From Aldrovandia affinis (lineage: Eukaryota; Chordata; Actinopteri; Notacanthiformes; Halosauridae), in assembly GCA_029706075.1 (NCBI GenBank), contig JAINUG010000165.1:782506-846505 (forward strand): 64,000 bases of DNA, written 5' to 3'. The translations under genes were made by a program, and so were the position numbers. Positions 32,835 through 45,714 of this stretch are shown piece after piece (positions within the stretch are counted from its first letter, which is position 1; each line of letters begins with the position of its first letter). The notes beneath the pieces were generated by a model. It did no database searches, was not told the DNA's origin, and saw only the letters and a program-made list of their open reading frames with translations.

Positions 32835-33037
32835 CAGGGGTGTCAAACTCACTCCATCGTGGGCCGAGTGTATGCAGGTTTTTGTTGCAACCAGTGCACA
32901 ACACCAGGTGATTTCAATTAGTTCCCCTCCTTGGTTGAGGAAGGAAGCTAATTAGTGAAATCACCTGGTGTAGTGCACTGGTTGCAACAAAAACCTGCAT
33001 ACACTCGGCCCACGATGGAGTGAGTTTGACACCCCTG
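32835..33037. mobile_element. palindromic MITE, 203 bp, absent from the paralogous site
   Basis: CAGGGGTGTCAAACTCACTC at the left is repeated inverted at the right. The arms pair over about 88 bp around a short centre, so it is almost a perfect palindrome. The duplicate at 38884-38893 is empty (GTAGCATCTAGCCTCTACCC). Flanks are CTAGCC on both sides, read either as an 8-bp hAT target copy with two changes or, if the ends are CCCAGGGG, a 4-bp CTAG. No coding. Confidence 0.88.
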
Positions 33038-33039
33038 GG

Positions 33040-33660
33040 CTAGCCTCTACCCATTTCAAATGAATGAGATCGAAATCGAGTTTCGTCCCGGAAGTTGTTT
33101 GACCTTGGTTTCCGCTTTCCCGGTGTGTTGTTAGGAATACATTGTAGAGAAAGAGGATTGCATCAAGATACACTGAAGGTGCGAGGAAAATCATTGGACA
33201 ATCAATCCGAGGGAGAGAAACATAATCAGAGCGAGTACGGGTATGTGTTTTTTTTAAACGACCAATCAATGGTAGATCGTTTTCTTTTGCCCAAGTTGGA
33301 CACTCCGGTAACATACGTTTACCCATCAGAGCCCGATGTACAATCCAGGCCAAGTTTGCCGGGACGATGTTGTGTTTAGTTCAGTTTTAGCGTCTGCAAG
33401 ACGTCAGCAAATGCGGTTTGGTCTTCGTAACTATAGTGCCGCTCTTCCACATGTTGCCCAGTTGTAGTTTAGATAAATACTTAATTCTGCTTGGTTAACA
33501 ATCGTGCTTTGTTTTTTGCTTATCTGCAGGTAACGTGTATATATGCACGGGATATCAGATCTGACTCGTCACAGTTATAAATCACTACGCACACTGCAAA
33601 CGCGAACGTCACTGAGTTATATTTCCTTTTGTGTTTCCTTCAATTTAGTCTGGAGTTTTG
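33040..33660 (+). promoter_or_regulatory. 5' block of the znf4 unit (candidate promoter/first exon)
   Basis: Plus orientation, with CCCGGAAGTT at 33088-33097, GACGTCAGC at about 33400 and the shared AGTTTTGGAAGCAGACGTTT at 33655. Arrangement relative to znf4 matches the other units. Confidence 0.4.
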
Positions 33661-34190
33661 GAAGCAGACGTTTGGTTTGATACTTGTAAATTAGGTTTGA
33701 TGTTGGGAATTAGCATTGGGCTATACGCACTTAATGTAATGCATCTGGTGCTTGTTTCTCACATTGACAATACTTTTGCTATGACCCTGACAAACAAACA
33801 AATTAAAAAAACACATTTTATATTGCTACCCTTGCATGGTTTGCTAGGTCGTATCATAAAGACTGTGATGCAAACAAATAAATGAGGCTAGATGCTGTAT
33901 AATTTTCCATCAATGTCATGTGAGCTATCATATGAGTCAAGGCTCATGCTAAACTATTTTAATCATTAACTTAAAATAATGTATAAATTTAACAAAAGCC
34001 CAATTTTCCCATTGATATCTGAAAAAATGCCCAGTTTCCACTCTCATTACTGTGGGAAGTGATATTACATCAGTTGACCAGTTAATGCAGGTTTATAGCA
34101 TTGATGCATGTGTGTGCCAACACACTTCTCTCCTCTGATGCAGTAGGACCAGTTTGATTTAGACTAAATCCCTACCCCTGTTTCCCTGAA
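33661..34190 (+). other. intron-like region upstream of the znf4 exon
   Basis: Shared with the other units (TTTTGCTATGACCCTGACAAA, decayed inverted repeat near 33905). Lacks the hAT MITE found in the znf1, znf2 and znf6 units. Ends at the acceptor TTTCCCTGAAG at 34191. No gene seen. Confidence 0.6.
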
Positions 34191-34328
34191 GGAGCTGCAG
34201 TTCTGCACAGCTTTGAGCAGCAGTGTGATGCAGGCAGGAGTCTGTCTGAGACAACACTACCAGAGCTCACTGAGCAGCACAGGATCAGACAAAAAGAAGA
34301 GGAACTCAGTGGACTGGAGTTTGTCCAC

Positions 34329-35765
34329 ATGGCAGAGTCGAGGACCGAGTGTGCTGCACCAGGACTCCTCACACTGGAGCCAGAGTATGTTACAGCACAC
34401 AGCGGGGTCTGTGATCTACACCACACACACACGTCACTGATAAAAACAGAAACTGATCTGGGCTCCACCCACACTGGGGATCTTATTAAGACAGAGAGCT
34501 TCGACAGCACAGAGCTGGGATATGTACCCCACCTGCATCCTGACCAGATCAAAACAGAGACTGATGATGGAGGCTACCTTAAGACTGAACAGGACAGCGA
34601 CTTGCAGGATATTAAACGTGTCATGATAAAATCTGATCAAATGAAGTGTGAATCCAGTGAAAGTTTAGTGAGTGATCTCATGAATATCAATGAGCAATCT
34701 AATTTAAAAGACCAAGAGATAATTCAAGGTGAAAAGCTTTTCAAATGCACACAGTGTGGGAAGTGTTTCAAACAAGCAGGTACTTTAAAGTACCACCTGA
34801 GAATTCATACAGGTGAAAAGCCCTACAAATGTACTCAGTGTGGGAAGTGTTTTCACCAAGCAGATAAATTAAAATGCCACCTGAGAATTCATACAGGTGA
34901 AAAGCCCTATACGTGTACGCAGTGCGGGAAGTGTTTTAGTCGGAAGTCTCATTTAAACAACCACTTGAAAGTTCATACAGGTGAAAAGCCCTACAAATGT
35001 ATGCAGTGTGGGAAGTGTTTTAACCAAGCAGGTAATTTAAAGTACCACCTGAGAATTCATACAGGTGAAAAGCCTTACGAATGTACACAGTGTGGGAAGT
35101 GTTTTAGCCAAGATGCTCATTTAAATACCCACCTGAAAATTCATACAGGTGAAAAGCCTTACAAATGTACTCAGTGTGGGAAGTGTTTTAACTGCACAGC
35201 CAGTTTAAGGAAACACCAAATGACTCATACAGGTGAAAAGCCTTACAAATGTACTCAGTGTGGGAAGTGTTTTAACTGCACAGCCAGTTTAAGGAAACAC
35301 CAAATGACTCATACAGGTGAAAAGCCCTACAAATGTACTCAGTGTGGGAAGTGTTTTAACCAAGCAGGTAATTTAAAGTACCACCTGAGAATTCATACAG
35401 GTGAAAAGCCTTACGAATGTACTCAGTGTGGGAAGTGTTTTAACTGCACAGCCAGTTTAAGGAAACACCAAATGACTCGTACAGGTGAAAAGCCCTACAA
35501 ATGTACTCAGTGTGGGAAGTGTTTTAACTGCACAGCCAGTTTAAGGAAACACCAAATGACTCATACAGGTGAAAAGCCCTATACCTGTTCGCAGTGTGGG
35601 AAGTGTTTTAACCAAGCGGGTAATTTAAAGTGCCACCTGAGAATTCATACAGGTGAAAAGCCCTACAAATGTACTCGGTGTGGGAAATGTTTTAGCCAAA
35701 ACAGTCATTTAAAGTACCACCTGAAAATTCAAGCAGGTGATGAGCCCTACAATTGTATGAAGTGA
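34329..35765 (+). CDS. znf4: C2H2 zinc-finger protein, 12 fingers
   Basis: 478 aa from MAESRTEC. Five psi-K-x-E motifs centre on K39, K54, K75, K85 and K106. Twelve fingers, helix residues -1,2,3,6: QGTY, QDKC, RSHN, QGNY, QAHT, CASK, CASK, QGNY, CASK, CASK, QGNC, QSHY. Finger 9 ends QMTR (last His to Arg) and finger 12 ends KIQ (last His to Gln). The CASK finger occurs four times, a sign of recent internal copying. In frame with the exon's upstream codons (LHSFEQQC...SLSETTLPEL), unlike znf1, znf2 and znf6. Closest relative is znf7, in inverted orientation. Likely nuclear DNA-binding protein; the 3' UTR lacks the family poly(A) signal. Confidence 0.92.
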   Translation: MAESRTECAAPGLLTLEPEYVTAHSGVCDLHHTHTSLIKTETDLGSTHTGDLIKTESFDSTELGYVPHLHPDQIKTETDDGGYLKTEQDSDLQDIKRVMIKSDQMKCESSESLVSDLMNINEQSNLKDQEIIQGEKLFKCTQCGKCFKQAGTLKYHLRIHTGEKPYKCTQCGKCFHQADKLKCHLRIHTGEKPYTCTQCGKCFSRKSHLNNHLKVHTGEKPYKCMQCGKCFNQAGNLKYHLRIHTGEKPYECTQCGKCFSQDAHLNTHLKIHTGEKPYKCTQCGKCFNCTASLRKHQMTHTGEKPYKCTQCGKCFNCTASLRKHQMTHTGEKPYKCTQCGKCFNQAGNLKYHLRIHTGEKPYECTQCGKCFNCTASLRKHQMTRTGEKPYKCTQCGKCFNCTASLRKHQMTHTGEKPYTCSQCGKCFNQAGNLKCHLRIHTGEKPYKCTRCGKCFSQNSHLKYHLKIQAGDEPYNCMK

Positions 35766-38530
<2,765 letters not shown>

Positions 38531-38757
38531 TATTTTTTTATATGTTTTTATGGTCCTAGCATTTAAACACAGGGCGCATTTGTTTGAACAGTGTGTGAAG
38601 CGGATGTTTGGTTTGACACTCGGAACAATGCCGGAAACGGTGTACAAGCTCGCGTCCCATTGAAAATGGTAGAGGTTAGATGCCACCCATGCAGAGGAGG
38701 GGATGCGATTCGAGATGTGATTGGCCTTTTTTTCGCTTTTACAGTGCGCGTGACCGA

Positions 38758-38822
38758 ACCCTAACCGTAACCCTAACCGTAATCTAATCCCTAACCCCTA
38801 AACCTAACCATAACCCTAACTG
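38758..38822. repeat. degenerate telomere-like repeat (duplicate)
   Basis: Counterpart of 32699-32765 with slightly different units. Confidence 0.75.
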
Positions 38823-38829
38823 TAAATTA

Positions 38830-39510
38830 CGATGGTCAATTTCACGCATTTTACTTCGCATCTCGGTCCTCTGGATGGGTAGCATCTAGCCTCTACCCAT
38901 TGAAAATGAATGAGATCGAAATCGAGTTTCGTCCCGGAAGTTGTTTGACCTTGGTTTCCGCTTTCCCGGTGTGTTGTTAGGAATACATTGTAGAGAAAGA
39001 GGATTGCATCAAGATACACTGAAGGTGCGAGGAAAATCATTGGACAATCAAACCGAGGGAGAGAAACATAATCTGAGCGAGTACGGGTATGTGTTTTTTT
39101 AAACGACCAATCAATGGTAGATCGTTTTCTTTTGCCCAAGTTGGACACTCCGGTAACATACGTCAACCCATCAGAGCCCGATGTACAAATCCAGGCCAAG
39201 TTTGCCGGGACGATGTTGTGTTTAGTTCAGTTTTAGCGTCTGCAAGACGTCAGCAAATGCGGTTTGGTCTTCATAACTATAGTGCCGCTCTTCCACATGT
39301 TGTCCAGTTGTAGTTTAGATAAATGCTTAATTCTGCTTGGTTAACAATCGTGCTTTGTTTTTTGCATATCTGCAGGTAACGTGTATATATGCACGGGATA
39401 TCAGATCTGACTCGTCACAGTTATAAATCACTACGCACACTGCAAACGCGAACGTCACTGAGTTATATTTCCTTTTGTGTTTCCTTCAATTTAGTCTGGA
39501 GTTTTGGAAG
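38830..39510 (+). promoter_or_regulatory. 5' block of the znf5 unit (candidate promoter/first exon)
   Basis: As at 33040, without the palindromic MITE. CCCGGAAGTT at 38933-38942 and GACGTCAGC near 39247. Confidence 0.4.
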
Positions 39511-40045
39511 CAGACGTTTGGTTTGATACTTGGAAATTAGGTTTGATGTTGGGAATTAGCATTGGGCTATACGCACTTAATGTAATGCATCTGGTGCTTG
39601 TTTTTCACATTGACAATACTTTTGCTATGACCCTGACAAACAAACAGATAACTAAAAGAAAGCATTTTATATTGCTACCCTTGCATGGTTTGCTAGGTCG
39701 TATCGTAAAGACTGTGATGCAAACAAATAAATGAGGCTAGATGCTGTATAATTTTCCATCAATGTCATGTGAGCTATCATATGAGTCAAGGCTCATGCTA
39801 AACTATTTTAATCATTAACGTAAAATAATGTATAAATGCTAATTTAACGAAAGCCCAATTTGCCCATTGATATCTGAAAAAAATGCCCAGTTTCCACTGT
39901 CATTACTGTGGGAAGTGATATTACATCAGTTGACCAGTTAATGCAGGTTTATAGCATTGATGCATGTGTGTGCCAACACACTTCTCTCCTCTGATGCAGT
40001 AGGACCAGTTTGATTTAGACTAAATCCCCCCCTGTTTCCCTGCAG
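39511..40045 (+). other. intron-like region upstream of the znf5 exon
   Basis: Near-duplicate of 33661-34190, ending in acceptor TTTCCCTGCAG at 40045. No gene seen. Confidence 0.6.
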
Positions 40046-40182
40046 GAGCTGCAGTTCTGCACAGCTTTGAGCAGCAGTGTGATGCAGGCAGGAGTCTGTC
40101 TGAGACAACACTACCAGAGCTCACTGAGCAGCACAGGATCAGACAAAAAGAAGAGGAACTCAGTGGACTGGAGTTTGTCCAC

Positions 40183-42294
40183 ATGGCAGAGTCGAAGACC
40201 GAGTGTGCTGCACCAGGACTCCTCACACTGGAGCCAGAGTATGTTACAGCACACAGCGGGGTCAGTGATCTACACTACACACACACATCACTGATAAAAA
40301 CAGAAACTGATCTGGGCTCCACCCACACTGGGGATCTTATTAAGACAGAGAGCTTCGACAGCACAGAGCTGGGATATGTACCCCACCTCCATCCTGACCA
40401 GATCAAAACAGAGACTGATGATGGAGGCTACGTTAAGACTGAACAGGACAGTGACTTGCAGGATATTAAACGTGTCACAATAATATCTGATCAAATGAAG
40501 TGTGAATCCAGTGAAAGTTTAGTGAGTGATCTCATGAATATCAATGAGCAATCTAATTTAAAAGACCAAGAGATAATTCGTACAGGTGAAAAGCTTTTCA
40601 AATGCACACAGTGTGGGAAGTGTTTCAACCAAGCAGGTACTTTAAAGTACCACCTGAGAATTCATACAGGTGAAAAGCCCTACAAATGTACTGCGTGTGG
40701 GAAGTGTTTTAATCGGAAGTCTAATTTAAATAACCACTTGAAAATTCATACAGGTGAAAAACCTTACACATGTCCTCAGTGTGGGAAGTGTTTTAATCGT
40801 AAGTCTCATTTAGATAACCACTTGAAAGTTCATACAGGTGAAAAACCTTACACATGTCCTCAGTGTGGGAAGTGTTTTAACCAAGCAGGTACTTTAAAGT
40901 ACCACCTGAGAATTCATACAGGTGAAAAGCCCTTCAAATGTACTGAGTGTGGGAAGTGTTTTAACCATGACAGTAATTTAAGGTACCACCTGAGAAATCA
41001 TACAGGTGAAAAGCCCTACAAATGTACTGAGTGTGGGAAGTGTTTTAACCATGCAGGTACATTAAATTACCACCTGAGCAGTCATACAGGTGAAAAACCC
41101 TACAAATGTGCTCAGTGTGGGATGTGTTTTCACCAAGCAGGTCATTTAAAGGGCCACCTGAGAATTCATACAGGTGAAAAGCCCTACAAATGTACTGAGT
41201 GTGGGAAGTGTTTTAATCGGAAGTCTAATTTAAATAACCACTTGAAAATTCATACAGGTGAAAAACCTTACAAATGTAGTAAGTGTGGGAAGTGTTTCAA
41301 CCATGCACGTTCTTTAAGTTACCACCTGAGCAGTCATACAGGTGAAAAGCCCTACAAATGCACACAGTGTGGGAAGTGTTTCAACCAAGCAGGTCATTTA
41401 AAGTGCCACCTGAGAATTCATACAGGTGAAAAGCCCTACAAATGTATTGAGTGTGGGAAGTGTTTTAACCAAGACAGTAATTTAAGGCACCACCTGAGAA
41501 GCCATACAGGTGAAAAGCTCTACAAATGTACTGAGTGTGGGAAGTGTTTTAAACATGCAGGTGTTTTAAATTACCACCTGAACAGGCATACAGGTGAAAA
41601 GCCCAACACATGTACTGAGTGTGGGAAGTGTTTTAATCGGAAGTCTCATTTAGATAACCACTTGAAAGTTCATAAAGGTGAAAAACCTTACACATGTACT
41701 CAGTGTGGGAAGTGCTTTAACCAAGCAGGTACTTTAAAGTACCACCTGAGAATTCATACAGGTGATAAGCCCTTCAAATGTACTGAGTGTGGGAAGTGTT
41801 TTAATCGGAGGTCTAATTTAAATATCCACTTGAAAATTCATACAGGTGAAAAACCTTACACATGTCCTCAGTGTGGGAAGTGTTTTAACCATGCACGTTC
41901 TTTAAGTTACCACCTGAGCAGTCATAAAGGTGAAAAGCCCTACAAATGTACGCATTGTAGTAAGTGTTTTAACCAAGCAGGTACTTTAAAGTGCCACCTG
42001 AGAATTCATACAGATGAAAAACCCTTCAAATGTACTCAGTGTGGTAAGTGTTTTAAACAAGCAGGTACTTTAAAGTGCCACCTGAGAATTCATACAGGTG
42101 AAAAACCCTTCAAATGTACGCATTGTGGTAAGTGTTTTAACCAAGCAGGTACTTTAAAGTACCACCTGAGAATTCATACAGATGAAAAGCCCTACAAATG
42201 TACTCAGTGTGGAAAATGTTTTAGCCAAAACGGTCATTTAAAGAACCACCTGAAAATTCATACAGGTGATAAGCCCTACAAATGTATGAGGTGA
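40183..42294 (+). CDS. znf5: C2H2 zinc-finger protein, 20 fingers
   Basis: 703 aa from MAESKTEC, the largest member. Five psi-K-x-E motifs (fourth is VKTE). Helix residues -1,2,3,6: QGTY, RSNN, RSHN, QGTY, HSNY, HGTY, QGHG, RSNN, HRSY, QGHC, QSNH, HGVY, RSHN, QGTY, RSNI, HRSY, QGTC, QGTC, QGTY, QGHN. All 20 keep both Cys and both His. Order suggests block copying: RSHN-QGTY at 3-4 and 13-14, RSN-HRSY at 8-9 and 15-16. Finger 7 has CGMCF, finger 17 CSKCF. Some linkers vary (KGEKP, TDEKP, TGDKP). Ends GDKPYKCMR. Likely nuclear, with long DNA contact potential. Confidence 0.93.
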   Translation: MAESKTECAAPGLLTLEPEYVTAHSGVSDLHYTHTSLIKTETDLGSTHTGDLIKTESFDSTELGYVPHLHPDQIKTETDDGGYVKTEQDSDLQDIKRVTIISDQMKCESSESLVSDLMNINEQSNLKDQEIIRTGEKLFKCTQCGKCFNQAGTLKYHLRIHTGEKPYKCTACGKCFNRKSNLNNHLKIHTGEKPYTCPQCGKCFNRKSHLDNHLKVHTGEKPYTCPQCGKCFNQAGTLKYHLRIHTGEKPFKCTECGKCFNHDSNLRYHLRNHTGEKPYKCTECGKCFNHAGTLNYHLSSHTGEKPYKCAQCGMCFHQAGHLKGHLRIHTGEKPYKCTECGKCFNRKSNLNNHLKIHTGEKPYKCSKCGKCFNHARSLSYHLSSHTGEKPYKCTQCGKCFNQAGHLKCHLRIHTGEKPYKCIECGKCFNQDSNLRHHLRSHTGEKLYKCTECGKCFKHAGVLNYHLNRHTGEKPNTCTECGKCFNRKSHLDNHLKVHKGEKPYTCTQCGKCFNQAGTLKYHLRIHTGDKPFKCTECGKCFNRRSNLNIHLKIHTGEKPYTCPQCGKCFNHARSLSYHLSSHKGEKPYKCTHCSKCFNQAGTLKCHLRIHTDEKPFKCTQCGKCFKQAGTLKCHLRIHTGEKPFKCTHCGKCFNQAGTLKYHLRIHTDEKPYKCTQCGKCFSQNGHLKNHLKIHTGDKPYKCMR

Positions 42295-42527
42295 AGGAAG
42301 TGTTTTAATTAAGATTCAGTTTAAGTGGGCAGTGGAGAATTCATTCAGGTTTATTCAGGCACAGGCAGACTCCTTAAAGAATCTTAATTTTGTTGCTTAA
42401 ATTCTTGACCCAAATATGTATTGAATTGTCTTAAATGATATATTTGTCAGTATTAAAAATGTTGAACACGGGCAGTACAGTGTGGACAAGGATTGTGCAA
42501 GCAGCTGTGTCATGTGTGTTGTGTGTG

Positions 42528-42533
42528 AATAAA
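42528..42533 (+). promoter_or_regulatory. poly(A) signal of znf5
   Basis: AATAAA in GTGTGTGAATAAAATCCC, about 235 bases after the stop codon. Confidence 0.65.
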
Positions 42534-44469
42534 ATCCCTCTTGCCAGACCCTACGGTCACAACAACTGCAGTTTAGAGATCCCCTGCCATCGGTGAAGCC
42601 ATCTTTCAATTACTGCAGAATAACTTCACCACATGATATAATTTTGTGAATTGTCAATGTAGGCAATGCTGGTAGCCTATAAATGTCATGCATTCAAACT
42701 AGTTATCATCAGGGATGTAGATTAAGTAGTGTACCAACAGATTCCAGTAACGTTCGCAGAAGTGATGGGAAAATGCACATTTAATGACAAACACAGCACA
42801 ATTTTCACTTAAATTTCAGTAAGTACTATTTATGCCCACTGCATCATCTCACTTCAATCTGTTGCTTGTTAGTTTGTTAGCTAGTTACTAACAAGATATG
42901 TCCTACTGCTGTAACCCATAGTTAACTTTAGCAGAAGCAATGGGAAAATTATTATTGAATGGTAAACGCAACACAATATTCAGTTACTATATTCTGTGTT
43001 GTTTTCAGGTTTTTTCCCCCTGTGATAATTTGATAAGGCTGGTAATGTGTTGTTGGGGGGAGAATATTTATTTTTTATTTTTATAAATTAAATAATTCTA
43101 CAGCAGTTGTTCCCAAACATGTTAATTTCAAGGGCCCCTGAAACAACCACTGTCTGGCTGAACCCCCCACCTCTATAAAATGAGTATTGTTGTCAAACTT
43201 TATCCAACACCCACAGCAGCCTGCAATACAGTGGGTTGTTTAACACACTACTATATGGAAGCATGTCTAATATATGTTATACTGTGGATCTAATGTCAGA
43301 CAAGTATATCGTTCAATATAAATATGTACTTTCAATGAATTAATGTTACCAAGGATGTGTTTCTGAAAGTAAAATGTCATGAATGAAATGTACAAAATAT
43401 TTTATTTTTACATTATTTTTATGACTTTTACATAAAGGTTATTATATACTTAAAGTTCTGAAATATGTTTTATATCTGTATGGAGTAATGAGTAAAATAA
43501 AGGTTATTCTTATCCGTCTATCACAAGTTTAATGCTGATATTTAATTTATTTTTACTGAACAACTAATCAGTATTTGTAATAACACAAACTATTAGTTTG
43601 AATGTTGTGTTCTTAACCATGCATGTCAAAATGGTGGGGGGGTTTTTCTTTTTTCTTTTTTACTTCTTGAAAAAAAAAAAAAAAAAAGTGTGGTCCAAAA
43701 TAGTGGATACTGTATCAAGCATGTTGAAAATTGTATACTGTCCCTGTCAAATAAACCCTAATGTTTATTGTATGTATATGTTGTGTGTATACCCTATCTC
43801 CATAAATGTCATTTAACATTGTTGGATTTTATAGACCCCCCATCACGTAATGATGTTTTTTCCAAAATCTAATTGAACTCTTGAAAAAATGTGACCACAA
43901 TAAGCAGCTAATTCTTATGTAAAATACTTGTATTTGCTCCATTTGAAATGCAAGATCTTAAAACAACTTACAAAAGGCTACCAATTCAATATCACTTACA
44001 AGAAAAATATTTCAATTTCTTATGCAGTTTTCGTTAAGAAATACGTATGAAACACATGTTTCTCAATTTGTTTTATTGATTAAAGGTTCCATATAAAATA
44101 ATATTTGTATTTTAGCCAAATTGCAGTTGACATATGGAGCGATATTAGTGCCACCACAAATTGAATTAGAATTTTATCATATCGAATTTATAACGCTTGA
44201 ATTGGATAATTGTATGCAAAAATGTAATCTATTGCACAATATGAAGTTGAAACTAATGGTCTGTAATCCAATTTAATTATTACATTCAGCTTTTAAACAT
44301 TCAATTTAAATGCACTTTAAAAAAAAATCCAAAACCATTCACATTTCTGAGACGCATGCGGGGATTTAGTTAGGAAAAAGCAGAAGATCATGGATTTAAT
44401 AGAACTCCCTTCCAAACAACCATGCAAGAGACCACCTGATTCTGTCAATCTGGGCAATAGTGCTTAATA
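42534..44469 (+). repeat. 3' flank of the znf5 unit
   Basis: Family flank, most similar to 53458-55345. Contains a poly-A run at 43671-43686. No coding seen. Confidence 0.75.
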
Positions 44470-44489
44470 TACGCCATTTAGCAGACGCT

Positions 44490-45398
44490 AAAGGTGTCTG
44501 TGAACAACAAGCGCTTGGAGTTCCAGCAAGCCCCCAAGTACCTGGGAGTACGGCTGGACAGGACACTGTCCTTTAATCAACACCTTGAAGAAGTGAGGGC
44601 CAAAGTAACAACAAGGGTTTCACTTATTCGCCGCCTCGCTGGTACGACATGGGGAGCCTCAGCCAGGACACTTCGAATTTCCACCCAAGCCCTGGTCTTC
44701 TCTGCAGCTGAATACTGTGCCCCAGTCTGGAGCAGAAGCCCACACACCAAGAAGGTGGACATTGCCATTAACAGCGCCCTCCGGGTCATAACTGGCTGTC
44801 TTAAGCCCACCCCTGTCTCCTACCTGCCAGTCCTCGCAGGAATTGCCCCAGCCAGCCTCCGACGAGAGGCTGCTACACTCGCACTCGCAAGGAAAGCCCT
44901 AAAACACGAATGGCACATCCTGCACAACACCACCACGACAGAGCTGTCCCCAAAAAGGCTCAGGTCCTGCCACCCCTATAACAGGGTGGCACAGGAGATG
45001 CTTAGATCCATCCCTGAGGACCTGTCTACGGGAGCATGGCTGGCAGCATCCTGGAAGCAGGGATGGGATTCTGCTGGAACCGCACGTATCCACCACTACA
45101 TCCGGGACCCTGGAGATGGCGCTGCAGGAGAAGATCTACCACGCCGTCAATGGACCCTATTGAACCGCCTGCGCACTGGGATCGGCTGTTTCAAAGCGTC
45201 CATGAGGAAGTGGGGCCTTGCGGACAGCGCAGCATGCGATTGCGGGGAGCCTGAGCAGACTGCCGACCACATAACCCACACCTGTCCCCTGTTTAGACCA
45301 CCTTCAGAGGAGGGGCTCTTTCTAGTGGGTCCAGAGACGAGGACGTGGCTGAGCGACACCAAGTTGGACATCTGAAGCCGATACACGAAAGAAGAAGA
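44490..45398 (+). mobile_element. Jockey/I-like LINE 3' fragment with 10-bp target duplication
   Basis: Flanked by AGCAGACGCT at 44480-44489 and 45399-45408, inside the SINE. Ends in GAAAGAAGAAGA, a GAA-rich tail. A 5'-truncated insertion of about 0.9 kb. Confidence 0.85.
44494..45375 (+). CDS. LINE ORF2 C-terminal 293 codons (truncated insertion)
   Basis: Uninterrupted frame starting at the insertion junction. Begins KYLGVRLDRTLSFNQH (end of RT), then FSAAEYCAPVWSRSPHTKK and ends with CDCGEPEQTADHITHTCPLF, the C-terminal Cys/His motif of Jockey/I-related ORF2. No stops in 293 codons suggests a young insertion. With no RT core or endonuclease it has no retrotransposition function. Confidence 0.85.
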   Translation: MSVNNKRLEFQQAPKYLGVRLDRTLSFNQHLEEVRAKVTTRVSLIRRLAGTTWGASARTLRISTQALVFSAAEYCAPVWSRSPHTKKVDIAINSALRVITGCLKPTPVSYLPVLAGIAPASLRREAATLALARKALKHEWHILHNTTTTELSPKRLRSCHPYNRVAQEMLRSIPEDLSTGAWLAASWKQGWDSAGTARIHHYIRDPGDGAAGEDLPRRQWTLLNRLRTGIGCFKASMRKWGLADSAACDCGEPEQTADHITHTCPLFRPPSEEGLFLVGPETRTWLSDTKLDI

Positions 45399-45533
45399 AG
45401 CAGACGCTTTTATCCAAAGCGACTTACAGTAGTGAATGCATACATTTTCAGTATATGTGGCCCCAGTGGGGAATGAACCCACAACCTAAGCATTGCCAAC
45501 GCCATGCTCTACCAACTGAGCCACAGAGAACCA

Positions 45534-45714
45534 CTTCTGTCAACATTAAATAGTACAACTTGAATCGACTGCAATTTTTTTGGTAACCGATCGTTTTGGT
45601 GTTACAGGACGAATTACTGTGTATTAATACTGGGTATTACTGTCGGTGGAGTCACCAATGTTTGCCCGCCTAAGACATAATGTTATTGCTCTTAGGCCAT
45701 GCATTATGTAGCTA
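45534..45714 (+). repeat. znf5 unit flank continues
   Basis: Matches 55327-55480 (CAACATTAAATAGTACAACT) up to the TA at 45713, with a small insertion near 45671-45703. Confidence 0.6.

Larger units (their letters stand above)
44470..45533 (-). mobile_element. tRNA-derived SINE, split by a LINE
   Basis: Right part 45399-45533 read on minus gives GGTTCTCTGTGGCTCAGTTG (A box) and GGTTGTGGGTTCATTCC (B box), then the AAGTCGCTTTGGATAAAAGC tail. The left part 44470-44489 is the tail end (CATTTAGCAGACGCT). The corresponding place in the znf6 flank (about 55326-55345) has no SINE. Confidence 0.8.

Noticed and set aside
34213..34440. Short frame overlapping the znf4 exon start (SSSVMQAG...), repeated in other copies
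   Set aside because: Alternative frame of the same exon; content is dictated by the overlapping ZNF sequence and it ends before the fingers.
45415..45533. Possible tRNA gene with A and B boxes
   Set aside because: No foldable full cloverleaf; sequence continues into a SINE tail, so it is a SINE head.
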